Shown here in pieces: positions 8,477-15,545 of a stretch of DNA of 46,927 bases. The position numbers and the translations under genes were made by a program. The stretch is from assembly GCF_000421585.1 (NCBI RefSeq), contig NZ_ATXH01000019.1, positions 1 to 46,927 of the forward strand, given 5' to 3'. This DNA comes from Thermodesulfatator atlanticus DSM 21156 (GTDB lineage: Bacteria > Desulfobacterota > Thermodesulfobacteria > Thermodesulfobacteriales > Thermodesulfatatoraceae). Each line of letters opens with the position of its first letter. Position 1 is the stretch's first letter. The notes under the pieces were generated by a model that saw only the letters and a list, made by a program, of their open reading frames with translations, had not been told where the DNA came from and searched no databases.

Positions 8477-9370
8477 TTACTTCAACGCCTCCTGCCAGAA
8501 TTTAGGTAATGCAAACGAAGCCCGGTGGACCTCATGGGTGTAGTATTTGGTGTTTTCTATTTCATCTCTTTTGGGTTCAACAGGTGAATCTCCCGGACAC
8601 CGCAAAATATAAGCGTTGTCCCCACCAAAAGAAGGTATATCAGCACGGTAGCAATAAACGTCTTCTTTGCCATAGACCGCGACAAAAGTCTGGTAAGTCC
8701 AGGCGAGGACGTTTTTCATAGTAAAAGGAGTTGCGGCTTGCTGGACTATAAGACCATTGGGGGCAAGCTTTTTAAGGAGTTCATGAAACTCCTGGCTGAA
8801 AAGGGAATGCGAGAGTTCTATGGTTTGCCCTTCAGGGGAAATATCAGGGTCGGTAGAGTCAATAATAATTAGATCAAACTGTTTTCCTTGCGCGACCATT
8901 TCTTCTACCAGCTTATAAGCGTCTGTTACCAAAAGTTTGAGTCTTGGATCTTCTTTAGGAAGGAGTCCAGGGAAATATTCTTTTACGATTTCTGGAACAT
9001 GAGGGTCGATATCGGCAATGATGACCTCTTCGATATCGTGGTACTTAAGGAGTTCACGGGCGGCCCCGAAATCTCCGCCACCGCAAATGAGTACTTTTTT
9101 AATGGTTCCTTCGGGCCTGGCCTGTACGGGAATGTGGATGAGGGCCTCATGATAAATAAACTCATCACGCGTTGTGAATTGTAAGGTGCCGTTTAAGAAA
9201 AGAATTCGTCCCCAGAAGGGATGATCCATAACGTAGATTGTTTGGGCTCCTCCTTCTGAATGGATAATATGACCGTGATACACGTAGAAAAAATCTTTCT
9301 GGATGGGCTCTCCTATCATCAGTTTGATACCTAAAGCCTCTGTGGGCAAAGAATCTTCCATAATGGTCAT
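8477..9370 (-). CDS. speE: Spermidine synthase (aminopropyltransferase)
   Basis: The 297-aa protein has the N-terminal beta domain (GRILFLNGTLQFTTRDEFIY then HEALIHIP) and a Rossmann methyltransferase-like domain with GGGDFGAARELL, ADIDPHV and DSTDPDISPEG. These bind decarboxylated SAM and hold the catalytic Asp. It transfers an aminopropyl group to putrescine or, in thermophiles, often to agmatine. The usual GGGDGG reads GGGDFG, a small deviation. The start has GGGAGG about 10 bases upstream. It is the first gene of the seven-gene minus-strand run and is divergent from sat. Confidence 0.86.
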   Translation of the reverse strand: MTIMEDSLPTEALGIKLMIGEPIQKDFFYVYHGHIIHSEGGAQTIYVMDHPFWGRILFLNGTLQFTTRDEFIYHEALIHIPVQARPEGTIKKVLICGGGDFGAARELLKYHDIEEVIIADIDPHVPEIVKEYFPGLLPKEDPRLKLLVTDAYKLVEEMVAQGKQFDLIIIDSTDPDISPEGQTIELSHSLFSQEFHELLKKLAPNGLIVQQAATPFTMKNVLAWTYQTFVAVYGKEDVYCYRADIPSFGGDNAYILRCPGDSPVEPKRDEIENTKYYTHEVHRASFALPKFWQEALK

Positions 9371-9453
9371 AAAGCAGCCTCCCTAAAGCTTCTAAGCAAA
9401 GATAGCTCAAGCTTCATTGCTAGCAAAGTTTTTTATTACTTTGTGGTGTTGAA

Positions 9454-9476
9454 GCTCAGCTATAAAAGGCTTTTAA
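9454..9476 (+). promoter_or_regulatory. TATAAAAG element, distal copy
   Basis: The sequence GCTCAGCTATAAAAGGCTTT resembles GTTCAGGTATAAAAGCACTT at 9585-9607, 131 bases downstream. TATAAA at 9461-9466 could be a -10 box; no good -35 lies 16-18 bases upstream. It may be a second, upstream sat start or a duplicated control element. Confidence 0.4.
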
Positions 9477-9551
9477 CAGTCTTTTTCTAATTTCCCAAGG
9501 AATATCAAGAAAACCAAAAAAATTTTTTAAAATGTTCGCCTATTTTCTTTT

Positions 9552-9579
9552 AAATTGATGAAACTAAGTTTTTCAATTT
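9552..9579. promoter_or_regulatory. Inverted repeat upstream of sat, candidate operator
   Basis: The arms AAATTGATGAAAC and GTTTTTCAATTT are near-perfect reverse complements (one bulged base) around a TAA centre. The right arm ends 12 bases before the TATAAA at 9592-9597 and covers the place where a -35 box would be, the usual place for a repressor site. It does not match the Rex (TTGTGA-type) or short FNR/HcpR patterns I know. It has no T-tract, so it is not a terminator. Confidence 0.5.
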
Positions 9580-9584
9580 TGTAA

Positions 9585-9607
9585 GTTCAGGTATAAAAGC
9601 ACTTAAC
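9585..9607 (+). promoter_or_regulatory. Probable sat promoter (-10 TATAAA)
   Basis: TATAAA at 9592-9597 would place transcription start near 9604 and a leader of about 57 bases before sat. The -35 position (9569-9575, TTTTTCA) is weak and lies in the inverted repeat, consistent with an activated or repressed promoter. It is the proximal copy of the duplicated TATAAAAG element. Confidence 0.45.
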
Positions 9608-9660
9608 TTGATATCAAAGCGATATAGGTTGGCAACCACAAATTTTTAAGGAGGTGTCCG

Positions 9661-11019
9661 ATGTCGAGGTTTTTGATTCAACGTCCCTTGCCTCATGGAG
9701 GCAGATTAGTAGAGAGGGTAGTCACTGACAAAGAAGCTGCCAAAAAGATGATTAAGGGCTGTCCCTCTTACGACATTAAGCCTACCCTTCACTATGAGAC
9801 AGGGGTACCGGTACGCAACGTGTACCGTGAAATCATGTCTATTTGTTACGGTTTCTTTAGCCCTGTTGAGGGCTCCATGAAGCAGGCCGAGGTAGAAAGA
9901 ATTCTTAAAGAACGTCGTCTTTTGAACGAATGGATTTTCCCTTATCCGCTGGTTTTTGATATCAGCGAAGAAGATTACAAGAAACTTGGTGTTGGTGCGG
10001 GTGATCGTCTTGTCCTCAACCTAAAAGGCAAGCCTTTTGCTATTCTTGATATCGAAGAAGTATGGCGTATTGACAATCCTGAAGAACTTGCGCACCTCAC
10101 CTTTGGTACCCCTGAGCGCAACCCCGAAGTAGTCAAAGAGCCTTTTAACAAAAAACACCCCGGTTGGGTTATCTATCGCAGCCTTCAGCCGGTAGTGCTT
10201 GCAGGTAAATACACCATCATCAACGAGCCCAAGATGAGGCCTCCTTTTGATCGTTTCTGGTTCCCGCCTCGCAAGAGCCGTGAAGAATTCGATCGTCGTG
10301 GCTGGCGCACGGTTATTAACCACCAGACCCGTAACGTGCCTCACGTTGGCCACGAGTTCTTGATGAAGTGTGCGGCTTTCACCGGCGACGTGGAGCCCTG
10401 CCATGGTATCCTTGTTAATGCCGTCATCGGTGTTAAGCGCCGTGGTGACTATCCTGACGAAGCCATCGTAGAGGGCCACGAGGCGGTTAACAAGGGTGGC
10501 TATATCAAGCCTGAGCGTCATCTGCCCACTATCGTTCTTTGGGATATGCGCTATGGTAACCCGCTTGAGTCCTTGCTCCACGGTATCATCCGTCAGAACA
10601 TGGGCTGCACGCACCACATGTTCGGGCGTGACCACGCCGCTGTTGGTGAATACTACGACAAGTGGGCAACCCAGATCCTCTGGACCAAGGGTATCCCAAG
10701 CTTTGGTTTCCCTGCTCCTCCAACTGACGTGCCTTACGGCCTTGATATTAGGCCTCAGAATATGCGTGAGTTCTCTTACTGCCCGACCTGTAAAGAAATG
10801 GCTTACTCTGAGACCTGTGGTCACAAGCGCGAAAAACTCTCTGGAAGCTTCTTGCGCGGCATGGTAGCAGAAGGTGTTCAGCCTCCTAGCATTATCATGC
10901 GTCCTGAGGTTTACAAAGTAATCGTTAAATGGTGGAAGCACTTCGGCTATCCGTTCTGCAACGAAAAATACGTGGTCAACAAGGAAAAAGAACTTGAAGT
11001 AGATCTCGAAGATCTTTAA
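9661..11019 (+). CDS. sat: Sulfate adenylyltransferase (ATP sulfurylase)
   Basis: The 452-aa enzyme joins ATP and sulfate to give adenosine 5'-phosphosulfate and pyrophosphate, the first step of dissimilatory sulfate reduction in the cytoplasm. Active-site motifs are QTRN (222-225), HVGH (228-231) and GRDHAAVGEYY (322-332). A metal site C374, C377, C386, H388 (CPTC...CGH) is typical of the bacterial and archaeal sat of sulfate reducers. No APS kinase domain is fused. AAGGAGG lies four bases before the ATG. Codon use looks highly biased, in line with strong expression. The next gene, 28 bases on, is an unknown 118-aa protein; aprAB and dsr genes are not in the window. Confidence 0.96.
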   Translation: MSRFLIQRPLPHGGRLVERVVTDKEAAKKMIKGCPSYDIKPTLHYETGVPVRNVYREIMSICYGFFSPVEGSMKQAEVERILKERRLLNEWIFPYPLVFDISEEDYKKLGVGAGDRLVLNLKGKPFAILDIEEVWRIDNPEELAHLTFGTPERNPEVVKEPFNKKHPGWVIYRSLQPVVLAGKYTIINEPKMRPPFDRFWFPPRKSREEFDRRGWRTVINHQTRNVPHVGHEFLMKCAAFTGDVEPCHGILVNAVIGVKRRGDYPDEAIVEGHEAVNKGGYIKPERHLPTIVLWDMRYGNPLESLLHGIIRQNMGCTHHMFGRDHAAVGEYYDKWATQILWTKGIPSFGFPAPPTDVPYGLDIRPQNMREFSYCPTCKEMAYSETCGHKREKLSGSFLRGMVAEGVQPPSIIMRPEVYKVIVKWWKHFGYPFCNEKYVVNKEKELEVDLEDL

Positions 11020-11047
11020 GAACATAAACCTTTAAAGGAGGTCGAAA

Positions 11048-11404
11048 ATGGGTGAATATTTCATTGTCGTGCTTTTAGACGATAACCGGATGGAAAAAAT
11101 CCGGGGAACCGGTTTAGAGGAAAATATAAAATACATGTTCGGAGGGGAGCTTCGTCTTATCGAAGTTCCGGTAAACGAAGAGCTTAAGAATAAGATTTTG
11201 CAGGAGTTTGACACCGCACGGGTAGACTCCCGTGGTGCTATTACCGACTTGCCGGTGGCTTTCATGAGGGAGCTTTTCAACCAGATCGTAGAGAAGAAAT
11301 CCCTTGGTCCTGAGGTTATTGAAGCAGTGCTCCAGAAGGTTGACGAAATCAAAGAAGCTGCTGCTAAGGAATCAGAGTATCTTCCTCCTCCAGAAATAGA
11401 CTAG
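11048..11404 (+). CDS. Unknown 118-aa protein co-transcribed with sat
   Basis: I do not recognise this protein. AAAGGAGG at 11034-11041 gives a very strong ribosome binding site, and the gene follows sat by 28 bases and precedes a hairpin, so it is probably made with sat. The N-terminal half looks like a small alpha/beta domain (EYFIVVLLDDNRMEKIRGTG); the C-terminal half is helical and acidic (EAVLQKVDEIKEAAAKESE) and ends in a proline-rich tail. It has no cysteine, no signal peptide and no membrane segment, so a cytoplasmic partner or regulator of Sat is possible, but this rests on position alone. Confidence 0.75.
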   Translation: MGEYFIVVLLDDNRMEKIRGTGLEENIKYMFGGELRLIEVPVNEELKNKILQEFDTARVDSRGAITDLPVAFMRELFNQIVEKKSLGPEVIEAVLQKVDEIKEAAAKESEYLPPPEID

Positions 11405-11410
11405 TCAATA

Positions 11411-11434
11411 AAAGGCCGCCTGCAGGCGGCCTTT
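11411..11434 (+). terminator. Perfect 24-nt palindrome after the sat operon
   Basis: AAAGGCCGCC-TGCA-GGCGGCCTTT forms a 10-bp GC-rich stem with a four-base loop, 7 bases after the 118-aa gene. The following T-tract (TTTCTTATC) is weak, and the next ATG comes only 6 bases later, so termination may be partial. Confidence 0.75.
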
Positions 11435-11440
11435 CTTATC

Positions 11441-12592
11441 ATGGTCCTCACCGGGCTTGCCAAATTAGTCCAAAATATACCCCCTGATATTGCAAAACGC
11501 CGTGTGGGGTTGTTGTGTCATCAAGCTTCTGTTTTGCCTGATTTTTCTTCTGCTCCCAGTGTCTTGAAAGACATTCTTGGCAAAAATTTGCGCCTTCTCT
11601 TTGCTCCTCAACATGGTTTTGCAGCTGAAAAGCAGGCAAATATGGTTTCTTCAGCCGATACCTTGCACACCGAGACCGGTCTCCCTTTGGTGAGTCTTTA
11701 TGGGCCTAGGCTTGCGCCAGAGCCTAGCCATCTTGCAGAAATCGACGTCCTTCTTGTTGACTTACAAGATGTTGGCGTGCGGGTTTACACCTACATTTGG
11801 ACCCTTTTCCTTACCATGAAGGCCTGCGCCAAAGCAGATGTAGAAGTGGTGGTTCTGGATAGGCCCAATCCCATTGGAGGTAAAATAGAGGGACCTCTTC
11901 TTCAGGAAGAGTTTTTTTCCTTTGTGGGTATGGCCAGGATCCCGTTGCGCCACGGGCTAACCATCGGAGAACTGGCCCTTTATTTTAAACATATCCTAGG
12001 GGTTGATGTTTCTCTTCGTGTGATACCCCTTGAGGGTTGGAAACGAAATATGCTTTTTCCCGAAACTGGCCTTCCGTGGATACCACCTTCACCCAACATG
12101 CCCACTTTTCAAACAGCACTTCTTTATCCAGGTATGGTTTTACTGGAAGGAACTAATCTTTCTGAAGGGAGGGGAACTACCACTCCTTTTGAGCTTTTAG
12201 GGGCTCCTTGGCTAAATACTAAGATTGTGGAAAACCTTAGAAAGATTCCAGGACTTTTTATACAAAAAACTTCTTTTATTCCCTGGTTTGATAAATGGGC
12301 TGGAAGGCTTTGCCAGGGATTGAGATTAATGGTTAATGATATATCTTGTTTTGAGCCAGTTAAAGCCGTCTTGGCAATACTTGGCGAAATTTTGAAAGAA
12401 CACGAAGAGTTTGCCTTTAGAACTCCACCTTATGAATACGAATGGCAAAAACTTCCTTTTGACATTATAGTTGGGACAAACATGGTGCGTGAGTTGCTGG
12501 TAAACGGCGAAATTAATGCCCTTTTGCAAGAATTAGATAAAGGAATTGACGAATATCAGGAGGAAACCAGGCCTATACGGCTTTACGTTTGA
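11441..12592 (+). CDS. DUF1343 family, exo-beta-N-acetylmuramidase NamZ-like
   Basis: The 383-aa protein matches the DUF1343/NamZ family over its length: GLLCHQASVLPD, LFAPQHGFAAEKQANM, the acidic LLVDLQDVGVRVYTYIWT block and VVVLDRPNPIGG followed later by NLSEGRGTTTPFELLGAPW. Family members release N-acetylmuramic acid from peptidoglycan fragments. There is no signal peptide, so the protein should be cytoplasmic and fit cell-wall recycling rather than outer wall cutting. The ATG follows a hairpin by 6 bases and has no clear ribosome binding site, so expression may rely on readthrough from sat. The DHH gene begins one base after its stop. Confidence 0.85.
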   Translation: MVLTGLAKLVQNIPPDIAKRRVGLLCHQASVLPDFSSAPSVLKDILGKNLRLLFAPQHGFAAEKQANMVSSADTLHTETGLPLVSLYGPRLAPEPSHLAEIDVLLVDLQDVGVRVYTYIWTLFLTMKACAKADVEVVVLDRPNPIGGKIEGPLLQEEFFSFVGMARIPLRHGLTIGELALYFKHILGVDVSLRVIPLEGWKRNMLFPETGLPWIPPSPNMPTFQTALLYPGMVLLEGTNLSEGRGTTTPFELLGAPWLNTKIVENLRKIPGLFIQKTSFIPWFDKWAGRLCQGLRLMVNDISCFEPVKAVLAILGEILKEHEEFAFRTPPYEYEWQKLPFDIIVGTNMVRELLVNGEINALLQELDKGIDEYQEETRPIRLYV

Positions 12593-12593
12593 T

Positions 12594-13631
12594 ATGCCTG
12601 CCAATAAATCGTCGCAAAGCCAAATAAATGAAGAAATTGAACCCAGGATAGTTAAATTTAAGTCAAATAAAGAAAGGGTTCGTACGCTTCTTTCTCAGTT
12701 CAAGAAGGAAGACCGGGTTCTTATTTTGATATGGGCGGATCCGGATGCTATTGCAAGTGCCCTTGCGATGAAACGCCTTATTCGGCAGCGCGTTTCAGAT
12801 GTTACCATTGCCCATGTCAATGAAATCCGGCGCCTCAACAACATTGCCATGATCCAGCACCTCAAGATCCCTCTAGTTAAGCTGCGTCAGGTTAAAACAG
12901 GTGAATACAACAAAAAAGTCCTGATTGATTCTCAGCCCCCTCATAACAAAGAGTTTTTGAGGTTTAATTTTGACGTTGTTATTGACCATCATCCGGTAAC
13001 AAACGGCTGGGACGCACCCTTTATTGATATTAGGCCGGAGTATGGGGCGGTATCCTCTATGATGACTGAGTATTTGCGGACCCTTAAGATAAAGCCCGCA
13101 GTTACCCTTGCTACCGCCCTGATTTATGGCATCAAAACAGACACAAGCAACTTTGAAAAAGAGTGCACCCTGCAAGATGTGTTGTGTTTTCAGTACCTTT
13201 TCAAGCGCATGAACCGCCACCTTCTTCACAAAATCGAAGCCTCTGATATTAGACGCTCAGAGCTTAGGTATTTTCGCAAGGCCTTAGAAGAGGTAAAAGT
13301 ACGCAAACAGCGGCTCTTTACCCACATCGGAAAGGTCCCTAATCCTGATATTTTGGTGGTGATTGCTGACTTTTTAAACCATGTCCATGAAATCGGCTGG
13401 GTCTTCGTTTCTGGGGAATACAGGGATCGGCTAGTGGTGATTATTAGATGTGATGGCTATCGTAAAGATGCCGGGAAACTAGCGCAGCGGGTCTTTGGTA
13501 AGATAGGCTTTGCTGGTGGCCATCGTGAAAAGGCCCGGGCTGAGGTGCCCCTTGAAAATATCAACAACAATGGTCACCAGTTCACTACGAGAAGTCTTAT
13601 TCGTATGCTTGAAAAGCATTTTCGCAAGTAA
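12594..13631 (+). CDS. DHH family phosphoesterase (NrnA-like)
   Basis: The 345-aa protein has a DHH domain with WADPDAIASALAMKRL (residues about 30-45) and VVIDHHPVTNG, plus DTSNFEKE, and a DHHA1-type C-terminus with a GGHREKARAEV motif. The family contains nanoRNases and pAp or cyclic-dinucleotide phosphodiesterases; the exact substrate cannot be fixed. I chose the ATG at 12594, one base after the namZ stop, although an upstream TTG at 12546 preceded by AAAGGA is also in frame and would add 16 residues. The gene is part of the plus-strand run to ptsI. Confidence 0.83.
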   Translation: MPANKSSQSQINEEIEPRIVKFKSNKERVRTLLSQFKKEDRVLILIWADPDAIASALAMKRLIRQRVSDVTIAHVNEIRRLNNIAMIQHLKIPLVKLRQVKTGEYNKKVLIDSQPPHNKEFLRFNFDVVIDHHPVTNGWDAPFIDIRPEYGAVSSMMTEYLRTLKIKPAVTLATALIYGIKTDTSNFEKECTLQDVLCFQYLFKRMNRHLLHKIEASDIRRSELRYFRKALEEVKVRKQRLFTHIGKVPNPDILVVIADFLNHVHEIGWVFVSGEYRDRLVVIIRCDGYRKDAGKLAQRVFGKIGFAGGHREKARAEVPLENINNNGHQFTTRSLIRMLEKHFRK

Positions 13632-13643
13632 TGAGAGGGGCAT

Positions 13644-14045
13644 ATGCCTATCTATGAATACCGCTGTCTAAAGTGTGGCAAGATAAGTGACCATCTCGTG
13701 CTTAATCGCGAAACTTTTGAGCCTTTTTGCAAACATTGTGGGGCCAAACAAGTAGAAAAGCTTATCTCTCGTGTAAGGGTGCGCATTTCTCTTGATTCAC
13801 GTCTTGAAAAAATGGCAGACCCTGCCCTTTTAGGTGCTTTTGACGAAGATGACCCTAAAAGCATGAAAAGACTAATAGATAAATTTGGGGCAGAGTTTGG
13901 CGATGAGCTCGGAGACGAATACGACGAATTGGTAGAAGGTTTTGAAGAAGAGCTTGAAACCAAAGGGCCCCAGGCTTTTAAAGAAAAAGAAGACGCCACA
14001 GAGACAGCTTCTTTTGAAAATGTCCAGGAAGAGGTAACCGAATGA
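13644..14045 (+). CDS. FmdB-type zinc ribbon protein with acidic tail
   Basis: The 133-aa protein begins MPIYEYRCLKCGK and has a second pair, CKHCG, making a CxxC...CxxC zinc ribbon as in the FmdB/CxxC_CxxC_SSSS family of putative regulators. The remaining 90 residues are strongly acidic (DEDDPKSMKRLIDKFGAEFG, EELETKG) and helical. Function is not known; FmdB was named from a formamidase/acetamidase cluster. Its stop overlaps glgC by 4 bases (ATGA), so the two are translationally coupled. Confidence 0.8.
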   Translation: MPIYEYRCLKCGKISDHLVLNRETFEPFCKHCGAKQVEKLISRVRVRISLDSRLEKMADPALLGAFDEDDPKSMKRLIDKFGAEFGDELGDEYDELVEGFEEELETKGPQAFKEKEDATETASFENVQEEVTE

Positions 14046-15283
14046 CCACCAAAAAAGTCCCAGTCTTGGCCATGGTGCTTGCCGGGGGGCGTGTTGATGA
14101 GCTCTCTGTTTTGACTTTTTTTCGTCCCAAGGCTTCGCTTCCCTTTGGAGGTGTTTACCGCATCATTGACTTTCCTATGACCAACCTTATGCGCTCAGGT
14201 ATCATGTTAGTAGGCGTGCTTTCGCAATATCGTCCCTACTCCCTGATGAATCATCTTGACTACGGTATCCCGTGGGATATGTGCGGCCGCAGGCGCGGCG
14301 TTTACATTTTGCCCCCATTTCATGGCCATAAAGCTGCTGATTGGTACAAAGGTACTGCTGACGCGGTTTATCAGAACCTTGAGTTTATTAAGCGCTGGTC
14401 GCCCGAGGTCGTTTTGATTCTTTCTGGAGACCATGTTTATCAAATGGATTATCGTCCGCTTCTTTCTTTTCATCGCGAAAATAACGCAGATGTCACCGTT
14501 GCCTTTACCCCGGTAGCCGCAAAAGAAGCTCACCGGTTTGGCCAGGGTGTAGTGGAAGAGACTTCGCCCTTTGGAGGCCCTCTTAAAGATTACCAGGAAA
14601 AAGTCTCCCCTCCTGTTTCTAACTTGGCGTCGCTTACCATTTATGCTTTTCGTCCAGAAGTCCTTGAAGAAGTCTTGCTTGCCAATGCCAAAGAACCCTC
14701 TCATGAATTTGGCAGAGACATTTTACCCAAGATGATAGGTAGCTATCGTATGTATGGCTTTATTTTTAGGGGCTATTGGGGCTATACCAGGACTGTTCAG
14801 GAGTTTTGGCAAACACACATGGACCTTTTGGGAGCTAAGCCAAAGATAGACTTAAAACGCTGGCAGATTTGCACTAACCTTGCTCACCGAGACGTACGTG
14901 ATCGCAAGCCAACTATTTTGGGATCGCGTGCAGCTATTTGTGATAGCCTTTTTTACAATGGTTCTCGCATCGAAGGCGAGGTGAATCGTTCAGTCCTTTT
15001 TCCTGGGGTGGTAATAGAAGAAGGTGCTTCAGTTTCAGAATCAATACTTTTTTACAACACGGTAGTGAAAAAGGGAGCCAAGCTTGAACGGGTAATTTGT
15101 GATACCGAAGTGGTTATCGGCGAAAGGGCAGTTGTAGGGGGAAGGGAGGAAATTACGGTTATTGGCAGTCGCACCGTCCTTCCCGATGAGCTCAGGCTAT
15201 CTCCAGGCGTTACGGTCTATCCTAACCTAACTCCTGAGGACTTTTCTTCGCCGCTTTATCCAGAAAATGTAACTATTTCGTAA
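14042..15283 (+). CDS. Glucose-1-phosphate adenylyltransferase family protein (GlgC-like)
   Basis: The 413-aa protein has an N-terminal nucleotidyltransferase domain and a C-terminal left-handed beta-helix (repeats such as SVLFPGVVIEEGASVSESIL, TVVKKGAKLERVI). It aligns with GlgC (RPKASLPFGGVYRIIDFPMT, WYKGTADAVYQN, LSGDHVYQMDY), which makes ADP-glucose for glycogen. The nucleotide loop, usually GGRGxRL, reads AGGRVDELSVLT, which marks a distinct subfamily. Whether it still makes ADP-glucose, or another NDP-sugar, is open. It sits between fmdB and ptsH with 4-base overlap and 1-base gap. Confidence 0.8.
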   Translation: MTTKKVPVLAMVLAGGRVDELSVLTFFRPKASLPFGGVYRIIDFPMTNLMRSGIMLVGVLSQYRPYSLMNHLDYGIPWDMCGRRRGVYILPPFHGHKAADWYKGTADAVYQNLEFIKRWSPEVVLILSGDHVYQMDYRPLLSFHRENNADVTVAFTPVAAKEAHRFGQGVVEETSPFGGPLKDYQEKVSPPVSNLASLTIYAFRPEVLEEVLLANAKEPSHEFGRDILPKMIGSYRMYGFIFRGYWGYTRTVQEFWQTHMDLLGAKPKIDLKRWQICTNLAHRDVRDRKPTILGSRAAICDSLFYNGSRIEGEVNRSVLFPGVVIEEGASVSESILFYNTVVKKGAKLERVICDTEVVIGERAVVGGREEITVIGSRTVLPDELRLSPGVTVYPNLTPEDFSSPLYPENVTIS

Positions 15284-15284
15284 C

Positions 15285-15545
15285 ATGGTTAAACGGAGTA
15301 TAATTATCCAGAATAATTTAGGGCTTCATGCGCGCCCTGCGGCCAAGTTAGCTGAGCTTACCCAACGTTTCAATGCGAGGGTGATTTTGAAGAAAGGTTC
15401 GCAAACAGCTGATGCCGCAAGCATTCTAGATGTTTTAGCGCTTGCCTGTACAAAGGGATCAAAGGTTGAAATATGGGCCGAAGGAGAGGAAGCGAGCCTA
15501 GCAGTAGAAGAAATAGCGAAACTATTGACTTCAGAGAACCTATGA
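15285..15545 (+). CDS. ptsH: Phosphocarrier protein HPr
   Basis: The 86-aa protein has the active histidine His15 in NNLGLHARPAA, phosphorylated by Enzyme I, and a Ser46-Ile47 pair (DAASILDVLAL) at the place used by HPr kinase, so it could be regulated on serine. It overlaps ptsI by 4 bases (ATGA). No EIIA, EIIB or EIIC gene is in the window, so it may serve a regulatory rather than a sugar-uptake system. Confidence 0.93.
   Translation: MVKRSIIIQNNLGLHARPAAKLAELTQRFNARVILKKGSQTADAASILDVLALACTKGSKVEIWAEGEEASLAVEEIAKLLTSENL

Larger units (their letters stand above)
9371..9660. promoter_or_regulatory. Divergent control region between speE and sat
   Basis: This 290-bp region holds no gene and is visibly AT-rich, with A and T runs. 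It must contain the promoter of the speE-to-metF operon on one strand and of sat on the other. It carries two copies of a TCAGsTATAAAAG element and an inverted repeat (separate entries). AAGGAGG at 9650-9656 is a strong ribosome binding site for sat. Confidence 0.7.

Noticed and set aside
9371-9660. Sigma-54 promoter for sat (TTGGCAACC near 9628)
   Set aside because: The TGGC is not followed by a TTGC-type -12 element at the needed distance.
10021-11025. 334-aa minus-strand frame opposite sat
   Set aside because: Long antisense frame produced by the codon bias of sat; it has no recognisable motif and sat is certain.
12546-12593. N-terminal extension of the DHH phosphoesterase from TTG 12546
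   Set aside because: It would overlap the namZ-like gene by 47 bases and adds residues not matching the family; an AAAGGA before it keeps it as a minor possibility.
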